A stretch of 64,000 nt of DNA from Anaerolineaceae bacterium (GTDB lineage: Bacteria; Chloroflexota; Anaerolineae; Anaerolineales; Anaerolineaceae), in NCBI GenBank assembly GCA_016841525.1, contig JAENYZ010000003.1:124001-188000 (forward strand). The letters are read 5' to 3'. The notes beneath the pieces were generated by a model. That model was not told where the DNA came from. It was given only the letters and a program-made list of their open reading frames with translations, and did not search any database. Numbering within the stretch: the stretch's first letter is position 1; the number at the start of each line of letters is the position of its first letter. The position numbers and the translations under genes were made by a program. This document shows positions 16,873 to 27,170 of the stretch, piece after piece.

Positions 16873-18378
16873 TTAGGTAAGAAATTCTAGCGATTGCTCA
16901 CGGCAGATATCCCTGATCACATCCCGGCCGGAGGCGCAGCTCAGCTCCACATTGCCGCCGGGTTCCACCCACTGTCCGATCATGTAAAAGCCCGAGAGTC
17001 CAGGCAGGGTCTTATCCATTCCGATGCCCATCATCATGCTCATCTTGCGTGTGGTCAGCGCCCAGCCGGCAAAAGCGCCGCGCCAGTTGCCGGTGTAACG
17101 CTCATAGGTGATGGGTGTAGCAACATCCACCACCTCCAGGGCATTCCGAAAACCGGGGTAACGGTTATCCAGGATCTCGATGATCACCTCAGCGACCTCA
17201 TCCTTATGAGCGCGGTACCGTGCCCGATCGCCCCGCAGCCAATGCCAGTAGTCGTAATCCGCCTCGCACCACAATGTCAGCACGGATTTCCCTTCGGGTG
17301 CCATGCTGGGATCAAAGCAGTAATGCTTGAGGGTCAGGCGGTCATGGCGGACATTCCCCAGCCAGACCGGCTCTACAAGGGGGAAGTTGATCATCGGCGG
17401 CTGTTCGGAGAAATCCATCGCCACACCCAGGGAAACCTGGAGGATCGATTTGCTGGCGGTCATGCCGCCCTGGTAGATCTTGCAAATTTTGTCATCGGTG
17501 TAGGCACCATCCAGCAGGTCAAAGATGGTGCTGCGTCCGTCCGCGGCCGAGATGACGATATCCCCGTAGACTTTCTGACCATCTTCCAGTGCCAGCCCTA
17601 CCGCGCGATCCTCTTCAACGAGGATGTCGGCAACCCTTGCCCCGTAGACGACCTGGCCGCCCAATGCAAGGCAGCGGGCTTCAAGGGAGTTTGCGATTGG
17701 CAACGAGCCGCCGATCGGGTAGCCAGCCTCACGGTCTTGCATCATCCCCAGGGTCGAAAGGCATAACATCATTGGGAAGTCAGGGGGTGAGAACTGGAAG
17801 AACAGAGCCATCCCCTCTCGCAGCAGCGGATCTTCAAAGCGCTCTGCGAAGGCATCCAGGGTTATGCTGCGCCAGCGAATCGTGGGGAGCAGCACTGGCA
17901 GCATGTCCCTGCCCATCTGAGCAAACTCCCTGGGGTCTGTCGCGGTGATATCGACGGGCAGGTCCAGGCGTCTGAAGTCGTCAATCCCTTCGATGAAATC
18001 ATGGATGTGCGATGCATCCCGGGGAGAAAGTTCCAGCAGGTGCTTTTCAAGACGGTCGAGATCCGTATAAAGATGGAGTTTTCGCCCATCCCGACCTTCA
18101 ATGCAAACGAATTCATCATAGAAATAAAAATCGGTGTCTTTGAGGATGCTAAGCTCCTCCCACAACTGGTAGCCCTTCACATCCGGGTTGACCCCTGCCA
18201 GGTAGCGTACCGCACCGTCGAAGGTGTAGCCGCGCCGCTGCCAGGAGGTACATAAGCCGCCGGGGATATCGTGCATTTCGTAGATGGTGGATGTAAAGCC
18301 GTTCATTTGGGCGTAGATGCCTGCTGATAAGCCGGCAACGCCCGCGCCAATGATCAGGATTTTTGGAGTGTTGTTCAT
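16873..18378 (-). CDS. FAD-dependent phytoene-desaturase-like oxidoreductase
   Basis: A 501-residue flavoprotein of the carotenoid desaturase / retinol saturase / isomerase group. The N-terminal dinucleotide-binding motif is ILIIGAGVAGLSAGIYA, followed by IPGGLCTSWQRRGYTFDGA; the C-terminus carries the second FAD block GFYMIGQWVEPGGNV. The actual substrate (a carotenoid or another polyene) is unknown and no other carotenoid gene is nearby. The frame is open 49 codons farther upstream, but that part is a translated R2 repeat (YQLPATN heptads), so the ATG at 18378 is the real start. Confidence 0.9.
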   Translation of the reverse strand: MNNTPKILIIGAGVAGLSAGIYAQMNGFTSTIYEMHDIPGGLCTSWQRRGYTFDGAVRYLAGVNPDVKGYQLWEELSILKDTDFYFYDEFVCIEGRDGRKLHLYTDLDRLEKHLLELSPRDASHIHDFIEGIDDFRRLDLPVDITATDPREFAQMGRDMLPVLLPTIRWRSITLDAFAERFEDPLLREGMALFFQFSPPDFPMMLCLSTLGMMQDREAGYPIGGSLPIANSLEARCLALGGQVVYGARVADILVEEDRAVGLALEDGQKVYGDIVISAADGRSTIFDLLDGAYTDDKICKIYQGGMTASKSILQVSLGVAMDFSEQPPMINFPLVEPVWLGNVRHDRLTLKHYCFDPSMAPEGKSVLTLWCEADYDYWHWLRGDRARYRAHKDEVAEVIIEILDNRYPGFRNALEVVDVATPITYERYTGNWRGAFAGWALTTRKMSMMMGIGMDKTLPGLSGFYMIGQWVEPGGNVELSCASGRDVIRDICREQSLEFLT

Positions 18379-18385
18379 GGGATTG

Positions 18386-19762
<1,377 letters not shown>

Positions 19763-19835
19763 TTATAACAGATGATTCGGGGGTGGGTTTTCGTTTGGTT
19801 CCAGGAGAAGACTTTTGGGGCGTCAAGCTTTGTGG

Positions 19836-20000
19836 GTGTCACGTAGGTCGCTCTGCCCCCGAAGCAAAGCGGCGTGGGATGAGCGCGACCATACGTGACC
19901 TACATTTTTCCGAATTATTCCCCCTGCTTGTAGGGGGTTAAAGGGGATACAGCATTTGTCACTCCGAGATTGCTTCACTTCGTTCGCAATGACAAGAGAA
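19836..20000. repeat. Palindromic repeats R5 and R6
   Basis: TGTCACGTAGGTCGC (about 19838-19852) and GCGACCATACGTGACCTAC (19886-19904) face each other around an insert. At 19957-19996, TGTCACTCCGAGATTGCTTC pairs in part with GCAATGACAAG; this is the common GAGATTGCTTC/GCAATGACA type of element. Nothing else was seen in the 19733-20095 gap. Confidence 0.75.
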
Positions 20001-20099
20001 AATTGTCCCTTCGATATTGCTTCGCAGGCTCGCAGTAGCAAATTACCACCTTCTCCTGAAATAACACTGCTTTCGTGATTTCTTGTAGAACCTTTGTCC

Positions 20100-20128
20100 T
20101 TGCTCTACCACAGCCCTAACTCTATAAT
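20100..20128 (+). promoter_or_regulatory. Promoter of the hydrolase-selenoprotein operon
   Basis: TTGCTC (20100-20105), a 17-base spacer and a consensus TATAAT (20123-20128), 24 bases before the first start codon of the operon. Confidence 0.6.
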
Positions 20129-20151
20129 AAACATCAGAAGGATAATTAATA

Positions 20152-20892
20152 ATGAAGAAAATTTTGCGTTATATTGGACTTGGACTTATCATCACCCTCT
20201 TGCTGGGGGTCCTTGGCTTCCTGGTTTGGGCTTCTACCCCCGCCAAGCCGGAAGCAGCTGCCCTTGAAGCTCTTGCTTCTGCCCATGTCGATGAGGATCA
20301 CAATTGGCTGGTCTTCACACCTGAAGATGCTGACTCTTCCGCAGGCCTGGTGCTCTACCCCGGCGGACGGGTCGATTACCGCGCCTATGCCCCCCATGCC
20401 AAAGCCATCGCTGAAGCCGGATTCACCGTGGTGATCGTACCCATGCCCCTGAACTTTGCCTTTTTAGGAATTAACCGGGCAGCGGATGTGATTGCTGCCT
20501 TCCCTGAAATTGAAACCTGGGCTGTGGGCGGGCATTCCCTGGGCGGTGCCATGGCTGCGGAATTTGCCAAATCAAATCCTTCATTGGTCGATGGGTTGGT
20601 CCTTTGGGCATCCTACCCGGCTGATAACACCGACTTCTCCGACAGCAATCTGCCTGTCTTATCAATTTTTGCCAGCAATGACCAGGTAGCAAGCCTGGAG
20701 GAAATTGAGGACTCAAGAAGCCGCCTCCCGGAAGAAACGCAATTCATCCAGATTGATGGCGGCAACCATGCCGGCTTCGGCTGGTATGGCATGCAAAATG
20801 GCGACGGCAGTTTGGAAATATCAAAATTAGAGCAGCAAGACCAAATCGCGGAAACCACCCGCAATTTCTTACAAAACCTCGGTCAGGATTAA
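20152..20892 (+). CDS. Alpha/beta hydrolase, membrane-anchored (dienelactone-hydrolase-like)
   Basis: A 246-residue hydrolase with an uncleaved N-terminal helix or signal anchor (YIGLGLIITLLLGVLGFLVWA). The nucleophile elbow is GGHSLGGAM; the acid is probably the Asp in SIFASNDQ and the His is in GGNHAGFGWYG. The family acts on esters or peptides; the substrate is unknown. It is first in a four-gene operon (gap of 15 bases to the next gene). Confidence 0.88.
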   Translation: MKKILRYIGLGLIITLLLGVLGFLVWASTPAKPEAAALEALASAHVDEDHNWLVFTPEDADSSAGLVLYPGGRVDYRAYAPHAKAIAEAGFTVVIVPMPLNFAFLGINRAADVIAAFPEIETWAVGGHSLGGAMAAEFAKSNPSLVDGLVLWASYPADNTDFSDSNLPVLSIFASNDQVASLEEIEDSRSRLPEETQFIQIDGGNHAGFGWYGMQNGDGSLEISKLEQQDQIAETTRNFLQNLGQD

Positions 20893-20907
20893 GGGGTCAG
20901 GAATACG

Positions 20908-21888
20908 ATGAAAAAAGGCTGGAAAATCACATTAATCACACTGTTCTCCCTGCTCCTGCTGGTACTGGTGGGACCTTTCCTGGTGCCCATACCACCCCTT
21001 GAAGACACAGTTCCGCCGGAAACCCTTGCGGACCCCGACAGCCAATTTGTCGATATCAACGGCATTTCCGTGCATTATAAAATCGAAGGCGAAGGCGAAC
21101 CGGTTTTCATCCTGCTGCACGGCTTTGGTGCCAACACATTTTCATGGCGCGAGGTGATGGGTCCATTAAGTGAGCACGGGACTGTGATCGCATACGACCG
21201 CCCGGCTTTTGGCCTGACCGAGCGCCCGATGCTGTGGGCAGGCGACAGCCCCTATTCACAGGAGAGCAATATCCAGCTGCTTTCGGGACTGATGGATCAG
21301 CTTGGCGTCAATAAAGCTGTCCTTGTGGGCAATTCTGCCGGGGGTACCCTGGCGACAGCCTACGCCCTGGCATACCCGGAACGCGTTACAGCGCTTATAC
21401 AGGTGGATGCTGCCATCTACCAGACCCGACCTGATTCCCCACTGATCAACTGGCTGCTGAACACCCCGCAGGTGGACCACATCGGACCGCTGATCGCACG
21501 CCGGCTGGGTGCAGGTTCGGGTGAGGATTTCATCCAAAGTGCCTGGCATGACCCCAGCAAGCTGGATGCCAACCCGGAGATCCTTGATGGTTATCGCAAG
21601 CCCCTCATGGCGGAAAATTGGGACCGTGCCCTGTGGGAACACACAAAAGCAGCACAGGCACCCAATCTTGCTTCGCAGTTAAGCCAAATCCAGGCACCTA
21701 CCCTGGTGATCTCCGGCGACGATGACCAGATTGTCCCGGTAGAAAACAGCCGCCGCCTGGCAGCGGATATCCTTGGTGCAGAGCTTGTTATTATTGAGTC
21801 CTGTGGGCACCTGCCGCAAGAGGAGTGTCCCCAGGCATTTTTATCTGCAGTAGAAAATTTCATGACACAATTGGAGGAAAACAAATGA
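20908..21888 (+). CDS. Alpha/beta hydrolase, membrane-anchored
   Basis: A 326-residue hydrolase with an N-terminal membrane helix (ITLITLFSLLLLVLVGPFLV). Motifs: LLHGFGANTFSW (oxyanion region), VGNSAGGTLA (nucleophile Ser), SGDDDQIVP (Asp) and ESCGHLPQEE (His). It resembles haloalkane dehalogenase/epoxide hydrolase-type lipases, without residues that decide. Its TGA overlaps the ATG of the selenoprotein gene (ATGA), showing translational coupling. Confidence 0.88.
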   Translation: MKKGWKITLITLFSLLLLVLVGPFLVPIPPLEDTVPPETLADPDSQFVDINGISVHYKIEGEGEPVFILLHGFGANTFSWREVMGPLSEHGTVIAYDRPAFGLTERPMLWAGDSPYSQESNIQLLSGLMDQLGVNKAVLVGNSAGGTLATAYALAYPERVTALIQVDAAIYQTRPDSPLINWLLNTPQVDHIGPLIARRLGAGSGEDFIQSAWHDPSKLDANPEILDGYRKPLMAENWDRALWEHTKAAQAPNLASQLSQIQAPTLVISGDDDQIVPVENSRRLAADILGAELVIIESCGHLPQEECPQAFLSAVENFMTQLEENK

Positions 21889-22358
21889 GCAATAATCACA
21901 TCAAAGTCGGTGAAAAGGCACGGGACTTCACCATAGAAGATACCCAGGGGAATGCCGTGAGCCTTTCTGAATATGAAGGCAAGAAAAACCTGTTCCTGGT
22001 GTTTAACCGGGGTTTTACCTGACCATTCTGCCGCAGGCATATGGCGCAGTTGCGCCAGGATTATAAAGATTTTGTCGATCGTGATACTGAAGTGATCGCT
22101 GTAGGTCCAGACTCCCAAAAAGCCTTTGTGGACTTTTGGGAAGAAAATGAGATTTCCTTCGTTGGCCTGGCAGACCCGGACCACAAGGTAGCGAAAATGT
22201 ATGACCAGGAGGTCAACCTCCTTAAATTTGGCCGCATTCCCGCCCAAATGCTCATTGACAATCAAGGTATTGTCCGCTACGTCCACTATTCCAACTCAAT
22301 GTCCGATATCCCTGACAATGTGGATATGCTCAATCTTATTGATGAGATAAACGGTTAG
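21885..22358 (+). CDS. Peroxiredoxin/thioredoxin-fold selenoprotein (UGA = selenocysteine 46)
   Basis: A 157-residue AhpC/TSA-like protein if UGA at 22020-22022 is read as selenocysteine. Upstream of it lies a normal start (MSNNHIKVGEKARDFTIEDTQG); right after it the same frame continues as PFCRRHMAQLRQDY, giving NRGFT-U-PFC, where relatives have CPFC. So the UGA sits exactly on the active-site cysteine (UxxC). The rest is a complete thioredoxin fold (VIAVGPDS, ADPDHKVAKMY, PAQMLIDNQG) ending at TAG. A SECIS-like hairpin lies 19 bases after the UGA. TTGGAGG precedes ATG. Likely role: thiol-dependent peroxide reduction. It would otherwise look like two fragments. Confidence 0.88.
22042..22057 (+). 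promoter_or_regulatory. Candidate bacterial SECIS element
   Basis: A perfect 6-bp stem TGGCGC / GCGCCA with apical loop AGTT, starting 19 bases after the UGA, so the loop is about 25 bases downstream. Bacterial SECIS elements have this spacing and a G among the first loop bases, for recognition by SelB; both conditions are met. Confidence 0.75.
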
Positions 22359-22405
22359 AACGGCAAATTAGGAACGCTTTTATTGGTGAATTTACAGGTG
22401 CAAAG

Positions 22406-23110
22406 ATGAATGAGAACATCCTGATTGTGGGTGCTACCGGACAAACCGGGCGCATCATCGTCCAAAAACTGATTGACCGCGGTGAACAACCGCGGGTCCT
22501 TGTCAGGGATAAAGCCCTGGCAGAAAATTTGTTTGGCAGCAATGTCCAGGCAATGATTGGCGATGTGCGGCAGATCGAAAGCCTGCTGCCTGCCATGGAT
22601 GGGATCGACACGGTCATCTCTGCCATCGGCTCCCGAACTCCAGTTGGTAAAAACTGCCCCAAACGCGTGGATTACGAGGGCGTTGAAAACCTGGTACAGG
22701 CAGCTCTGGATGCGGGCGTCAGGCGCTTTATTCTGATCTCCTCGATCGCAGTGACAAATCTGCAACACCCGATGAATTGTTTTGGAAAGATACTGGAATA
22801 CAAACTAAAAGGGGAAGATATCCTTAGAGAAAGCGGGTTGGACTACCTGATCATCCGTCCCGGCGGCTTAAAAGACACCGAAGGCGGGAAGAAAAGCCTG
22901 ATCCTTGACCAGGGAGATCAGATCATGGGCACCATCAGTCGTTCTGATGTGGCAGCGTTGTGTTTGTTTGCCCTGGACTACACGGATGAACTGCGGCTGA
23001 CCTTTGAAGCTATTGAATCCGATGATGAAGGGCCGCAAGATTTAGCGGACTGCTTCTCTTCCCTTGCCAGGGATGAAACAGGGGCTTCACTTTCAGCGTC
23101 TAGCCTTTAA
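22406..23110 (+). CDS. NAD(P)-binding SDR-like protein (NmrA/atypical SDR)
   Basis: A 234-residue atypical short-chain dehydrogenase. The N-terminal cofactor motif is ILIVGATGQTGRIIVQKL, followed by VLVRDK, GDVRQ and ISAIGSR; YKLKGEDILRESGLDYLIIRPG matches the family's C-terminal block. The substrate is unknown. It is the last gene of the hydrolase-selenoprotein operon; a link to redox work of that operon is plausible. Its 3' end overlaps the convergent metal ATPase gene by 11 bases. Confidence 0.88.
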   Translation: MNENILIVGATGQTGRIIVQKLIDRGEQPRVLVRDKALAENLFGSNVQAMIGDVRQIESLLPAMDGIDTVISAIGSRTPVGKNCPKRVDYEGVENLVQAALDAGVRRFILISSIAVTNLQHPMNCFGKILEYKLKGEDILRESGLDYLIIRPGGLKDTEGGKKSLILDQGDQIMGTISRSDVAALCLFALDYTDELRLTFEAIESDDEGPQDLADCFSSLARDETGASLSASSL

Positions 23111-25274
23111 AGCGGGCCGCCCGAAGCCCGTTCAAAGTCACCAGCAGGGACACACCCATATCCGCAATCACTGCCAGCCACAGGGGCGCATAACCAAAGA
23201 TGGCTATTACAGCCACCAGCAGCTTGCTTCCCAAACTGAAGATGATATTTTGCTTGACCAGGCGGTTGGCAAAGCTTGAAAGTTTGATCGCAAAGGGCAG
23301 CTTTTGAATGCCGTCTGCCATCAAAACCACGTCCGCTGTTTCCATTGCCTGGGCGCTGCCGCCGCCCCCCATGGCGATTCCCAGGTCAGCCGAGGCAAGC
23401 GCCGGGGCGTCGTTGATGCCGTCACCGACCATTGCAACGGAGCCATATTTCTCGCGCAGCGTTTCAATTGCTCCCTGTTTATCACCCGGCAGAAGGTTCG
23501 ATTGAACATCTTCCAAACCGACTTCTGTCCCAACCACACCGGCAACAGTGGCATTATCCCCCGTCAGCATAATGGTGTGCTTGCCCATCTCATTCAGGGT
23601 CCTCACCACCCCCATCGACTCATCTCGCAAGGTATCCGCAACAGCAATAAATCCGCGCACCTTCTCGCCGTCGCATAAGAGCATAGCGGTCTTGCCCTGT
23701 TCCTGGGCATCCGCAACCCAATCATGAACAATGGGTGGAATGTGATGCTCTTGTTCGAAAAGCCTGAGGCTGCCGATGGTCATTTTTTCGCCGTTGATCT
23801 CACCTTCGAGCCCTAAACCGCCGCGTGTTGTGAGGTTCTTAGCAGGGGGATAAGCTTCTGTCACCCCTCGCCACTGGGCTTCTTCTTCAATCGCCTGTGC
23901 TAAGGGGTGGGAACTGTAACGCTCAAGGGCATAAGCCAGGGCAATTAAATCATCACAGGCAGCACAGCCCCCTTCACCCTCGCAGGAGAGGCCCTTGCAC
24001 TCGACGACTTCCGGGGCGCCCTGTGTGAGGGTGCCTGTTTTATCAAAGGCAAAAGCGTTAACCTGGGACAATGCCTCGATAAAAATGCCGCCTTTGAACA
24101 AGACGCCAGCCTTAACAGCTCGCACCAGGCTCGCCACCATGGTGACGGGGGTTGAAATCACCAGCGCACAGGGGCAGCTGATCACCAGCAGCACCAAAGC
24201 GCGGTGCAGCCATCCCTGGGAACCGCCGGAAGGATTCAAGAATGGCTCCCCAAAAAATAACGGCGGGATGCTGGCGATCAATATCGCCAATATCACCATG
24301 GCAGGGGTGTAATATTTCGCGAATTTATCGATGAATTTTTGGCTTTGTGATTGGCGTGACTGGGCTTCGGTCACCATCTCAATAATGCGGTGCAGGGTGC
24401 TGTCGGCAGCCAGGTGGGTGACCTCGAGAATCAAACGACCGTTGCCGTTGACAGTGCCGCTGAAAACCTCATCGCCGACTTCCTTCCAAACCGGGATGCT
24501 TTCCCCGGTAACCGGCGCCTGGTTGATGTCGCTTTCCCCTTCAATGACGTCCCCATCAATCGGGATACGATCGCCCGGGCGAACCAAAATCCGGTCGCCC
24601 ACAGCTAATTCTTCTACAGGAACCAGGGTTTCATGCCCGTCATCCACCCTGAGGGCATGGGTTGGCGTTAGGGAGGTCAATCCCGAAAGGGTTCGGCGAG
24701 CACGGGCGTTGGTGAAACCTTCCAGCGCTTCTGCCAGGTCAAACAATAAGATCAATGCGGCTGCTTCGGCATATTCCCCGATCACGACCGCGCCAATACC
24801 AGCGACGGTCATCAAAAAATTGATATTAAATGTATGGTTGATCCACAGGGTCATCAAGCCGTTGCGGGCAATCGGCCATCCGGCTAACAGGAGTGCCGCA
24901 ATTTGCATGCCGATCACAAGCCATGAAGGTGCTCCCAGTGAATTGAGTATCAGCGAGAGCAGCACAATGGCGCCTGCAGCCAAAGCCAGCTGGGTCTCTT
25001 CTTGCCCCAGGAGGTATCGCCAGAAGCCTACCAGTGCGTTGGGTTCATCCTCGGGTGGAATCTCAGACGACTCGCCATCGTCCACCCCGTAACCCAGGCT
25101 TGAAATCAACTTTCGCAGTTGGGGCTCATCCACATCGCCGCGCACGGTCAAAATGCCGTCAAAGAAATTGAGCTTCGCTTCTTCTACGGACGCCAAATGA
25201 ATCACAGAGCCTTCCAGCCCCTTTGCACAATCCACACAATCCAAACCAGTAATCGTAAATTGTTTTTCAATCAT
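23100..25274 (-). CDS. Zn/Cd/Pb-exporting P1B-type ATPase
   Basis: A 724-residue efflux pump. It has an N-terminal HMA domain with GLDCVDCAKGLE (CxxC), eight membrane helices, TGES phosphatase loop (PVTGESIP), the transmembrane CPC in SCPCALVIST, the phosphorylated DKTGTLTQG, the SSHPLAQAI (HP) motif and GDGINDAPALASADLG. The last helices carry GSKLL and ADMGVSLLVTLNGLR, whose Lys and Asp are typical of the ZntA/CadA (divalent zinc, cadmium, lead) subgroup rather than copper pumps. It lies 15 bases after an ArsR/SmtB repressor gene, forming a metal-resistance operon. Confidence 0.94.
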   Translation of the reverse strand: MIEKQFTITGLDCVDCAKGLEGSVIHLASVEEAKLNFFDGILTVRGDVDEPQLRKLISSLGYGVDDGESSEIPPEDEPNALVGFWRYLLGQEETQLALAAGAIVLLSLILNSLGAPSWLVIGMQIAALLLAGWPIARNGLMTLWINHTFNINFLMTVAGIGAVVIGEYAEAAALILLFDLAEALEGFTNARARRTLSGLTSLTPTHALRVDDGHETLVPVEELAVGDRILVRPGDRIPIDGDVIEGESDINQAPVTGESIPVWKEVGDEVFSGTVNGNGRLILEVTHLAADSTLHRIIEMVTEAQSRQSQSQKFIDKFAKYYTPAMVILAILIASIPPLFFGEPFLNPSGGSQGWLHRALVLLVISCPCALVISTPVTMVASLVRAVKAGVLFKGGIFIEALSQVNAFAFDKTGTLTQGAPEVVECKGLSCEGEGGCAACDDLIALAYALERYSSHPLAQAIEEEAQWRGVTEAYPPAKNLTTRGGLGLEGEINGEKMTIGSLRLFEQEHHIPPIVHDWVADAQEQGKTAMLLCDGEKVRGFIAVADTLRDESMGVVRTLNEMGKHTIMLTGDNATVAGVVGTEVGLEDVQSNLLPGDKQGAIETLREKYGSVAMVGDGINDAPALASADLGIAMGGGGSAQAMETADVVLMADGIQKLPFAIKLSSFANRLVKQNIIFSLGSKLLVAVIAIFGYAPLWLAVIADMGVSLLVTLNGLRAARFKG

Positions 25275-25289
25275 TAATATAAATTCACC

Positions 25290-25619
25290 TCAGTCATCCA
25301 GGATATGCTCAAGTGTTCGCAATAAGATGTCCCGCACATGATCATCCGCAAGAGAATAATAAACTTCGCGCCCCTCTTTGTGGTATCGGACGATATCAAG
25401 CGCACGCAGGATCCGCAATTGATGGGAAACTGCGCTCTGTGAAACGTCCAAATGGTCTGCCAGGTCTCCAACGGCATGCTCGCCGGTGAACAAGAGGGCA
25501 AGGATCTGCAAGCGGGTTGGATCCGACAGGGCTTTAAAGCTCTCTGCCATTTGGACCAATACTTCCTCCGAGAGACCTTCTTCACCTATCCTAAATTGGG
25601 CTTCTGCTTGCATCATCAT
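25290..25619 (-). CDS. ArsR/SmtB-family metal-sensing repressor
   Basis: A 109-residue winged-helix repressor. ALSDPTRLQILALL and VSQSAVSHQLRILRALDIV are the DNA-binding core. The C-terminal helix holds D-x-H-x10-H-x2-D (in DDHVRDILLRTLEHILDD), the alpha-5 zinc site of SmtB/CzrA sensors with the last Glu replaced by Asp. It lacks an N-terminal CxC arsenic/cadmium site. It should release DNA on zinc or similar ions and so induce the adjacent ATPase. Three ATG codons in a row (25619-25611) make the exact start ambiguous. Confidence 0.93.
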   Translation of the reverse strand: MMMQAEAQFRIGEEGLSEEVLVQMAESFKALSDPTRLQILALLFTGEHAVGDLADHLDVSQSAVSHQLRILRALDIVRYHKEGREVYYSLADDHVRDILLRTLEHILDD

Positions 25620-25634
25620 TTCTTATCCTTGAAT

Positions 25635-25654
25635 ATATGAACACTTATTCATAT
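25635..25654 (-). promoter_or_regulatory. Predicted SmtB-type operator
   Basis: A perfect inverted repeat ATATGAA (25635-25641) / TTCATAT (25648-25654) with a 6-base centre, 15 bases upstream of the repressor start. It matches the ATATGAA-N6-TTCATAT core of known SmtB/ZiaR operators. Confidence 0.8.
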
Positions 25655-25778
25655 ATATATTTTAGCATAATCGCAAAATTCGTCAAGTGTTTTTTTGATA
25701 TGGATATGCCTGTTGATAACCCCACTCTCCCTGTAGATGATAAGATCTTGACCTTAAAACCATCTGGCTAATCTGCAG

Positions 25779-27137
25779 TTAAACCAAACTGGTGATCATC
25801 AAAGTTGCCAGGCCAAGATAGAACAGATATCCAAAGGTGTCTGTTGTGGTCGTCACCAGAATAGGAGAAGCCAGCGCAGGATCAAATTTTAACTGCTGCA
25901 TTAGCAAAGGCACCAAAACCCCAGCAATCCCTGCACAAATCATATTCAATAAGGTTGACAAGCCGACCACAAAACCCAATATTGGGGTCCCTTTCCAAGC
26001 CAAAGCGATGACCGCAACAATCAGCCCAATACTGATCCCATTAATTAAACCAAGTGACAGTTCCCGCCCGAGTGTTTTCCAACCCTCCCGGGGGGCGATA
26101 TCTCCCAATGCAAGGCCGCGCACAGTAACGGTCAGGGTCTGTGTGGCGGCACTGCCGCTTACGCCAGCAACAATTGGGAAAAAAGCTGCCAGCACAGCCA
26201 CCTGGGCGATCGTACCTTCAAAGATGCTGAGCACTGCTGCAGAAAGCAAGGCAGTAATTAAATTTAATACCAGCCAGGGCAAGCGGGTCTTCATTGCCGA
26301 TGATAAACGAACATCTGACGGCTGCTCTTTGGGAACACCACCCAGGCGGTAAATATCCTCAGTCGCCTCTTCCTCTAACACGTCCAGCAAATCATCGTAG
26401 GTTATCATGCCAACCAGCATGCTGTCTGCATCCACCACGGGCAGGGCTAAAAGGTCATAACGCTGCATTAAACGGGCTGCCTCTTCCTGGTCAGCGCCAA
26501 CCTCGACAAAAATCGGGTCAGGGTCCATGATGTCACGAATCAATGTACCCGGTTTCGCCACCACTAACTGGCGCAAAGAAACAACGCCAACAAGGTGCCC
26601 GACCTCATCTTCCACAAAAAGGTAATAGATATCTTCAGAATCAGGAGAAAGATGCCGCAAATGCCAGATGGCTTCATCGACGGTCATGTTTTGCTTAATG
26701 TGGACATCCATTGCGGTCATCACGCCGCCAGCCGTCTCATCTGAATGTTCAAGCAAATAGCGGATGTCCTCAGACTCGTCAATTTGTGAAAGGACTTGCT
26801 CAGCTTGTTCTGAGGACATATCCCCCAGTAAGTCTGCTGCTTCATCCGGTTCCATCTCATCGACAATCTCAACCAGGCGCTGGGTTTCCATACGGTTGGC
26901 GATGTCCATGACATCCTCATCCTCCATTTCTTCGAGGATGTCCGCAGAATTTTCCGGAGATAATAATGGCAATATCTCCTGCTGTTGTTCAGGAGGCAAA
27001 TCAGAGAAAATCTCAGCCTGGTCGGAGCGTCTTAATGATTCAAGCAGCGTGGTTGCTTGATCCCAATCCCCCTCAGAAAGTGCCGCTCGCATATGTTCAA
27101 TAATTTCATCAATATTGATATTTTCTAAGGTCACCAC
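25779..27137 (-). CDS. mgtE: MgtE magnesium transporter
   Basis: A 452-residue magnesium channel. The N-terminal superhelical domain (about 1-130) has repeated LL..M..EEA-type helices (ADLLGDMSSEQAEQVL); two CBS domains follow (about 135-255); then the connecting helix and five membrane helices with LPWLVLNLITALLSAAVL and the pore block PIVAGVSGSAATQTLTVTVRGLALG. Cytoplasmic magnesium binding closes the pore. The start is GTG with GGAGG a few bases upstream. The leader holds a candidate attenuator. Confidence 0.95.
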   Translation of the reverse strand: MVTLENINIDEIIEHMRAALSEGDWDQATTLLESLRRSDQAEIFSDLPPEQQQEILPLLSPENSADILEEMEDEDVMDIANRMETQRLVEIVDEMEPDEAADLLGDMSSEQAEQVLSQIDESEDIRYLLEHSDETAGGVMTAMDVHIKQNMTVDEAIWHLRHLSPDSEDIYYLFVEDEVGHLVGVVSLRQLVVAKPGTLIRDIMDPDPIFVEVGADQEEAARLMQRYDLLALPVVDADSMLVGMITYDDLLDVLEEEATEDIYRLGGVPKEQPSDVRLSSAMKTRLPWLVLNLITALLSAAVLSIFEGTIAQVAVLAAFFPIVAGVSGSAATQTLTVTVRGLALGDIAPREGWKTLGRELSLGLINGISIGLIVAVIALAWKGTPILGFVVGLSTLLNMICAGIAGVLVPLLMQQLKFDPALASPILVTTTTDTFGYLFYLGLATLMITSLV

Positions 27138-27170
27138 AATCGCCTCCAGTTATAAATAAACTGACAAAAC

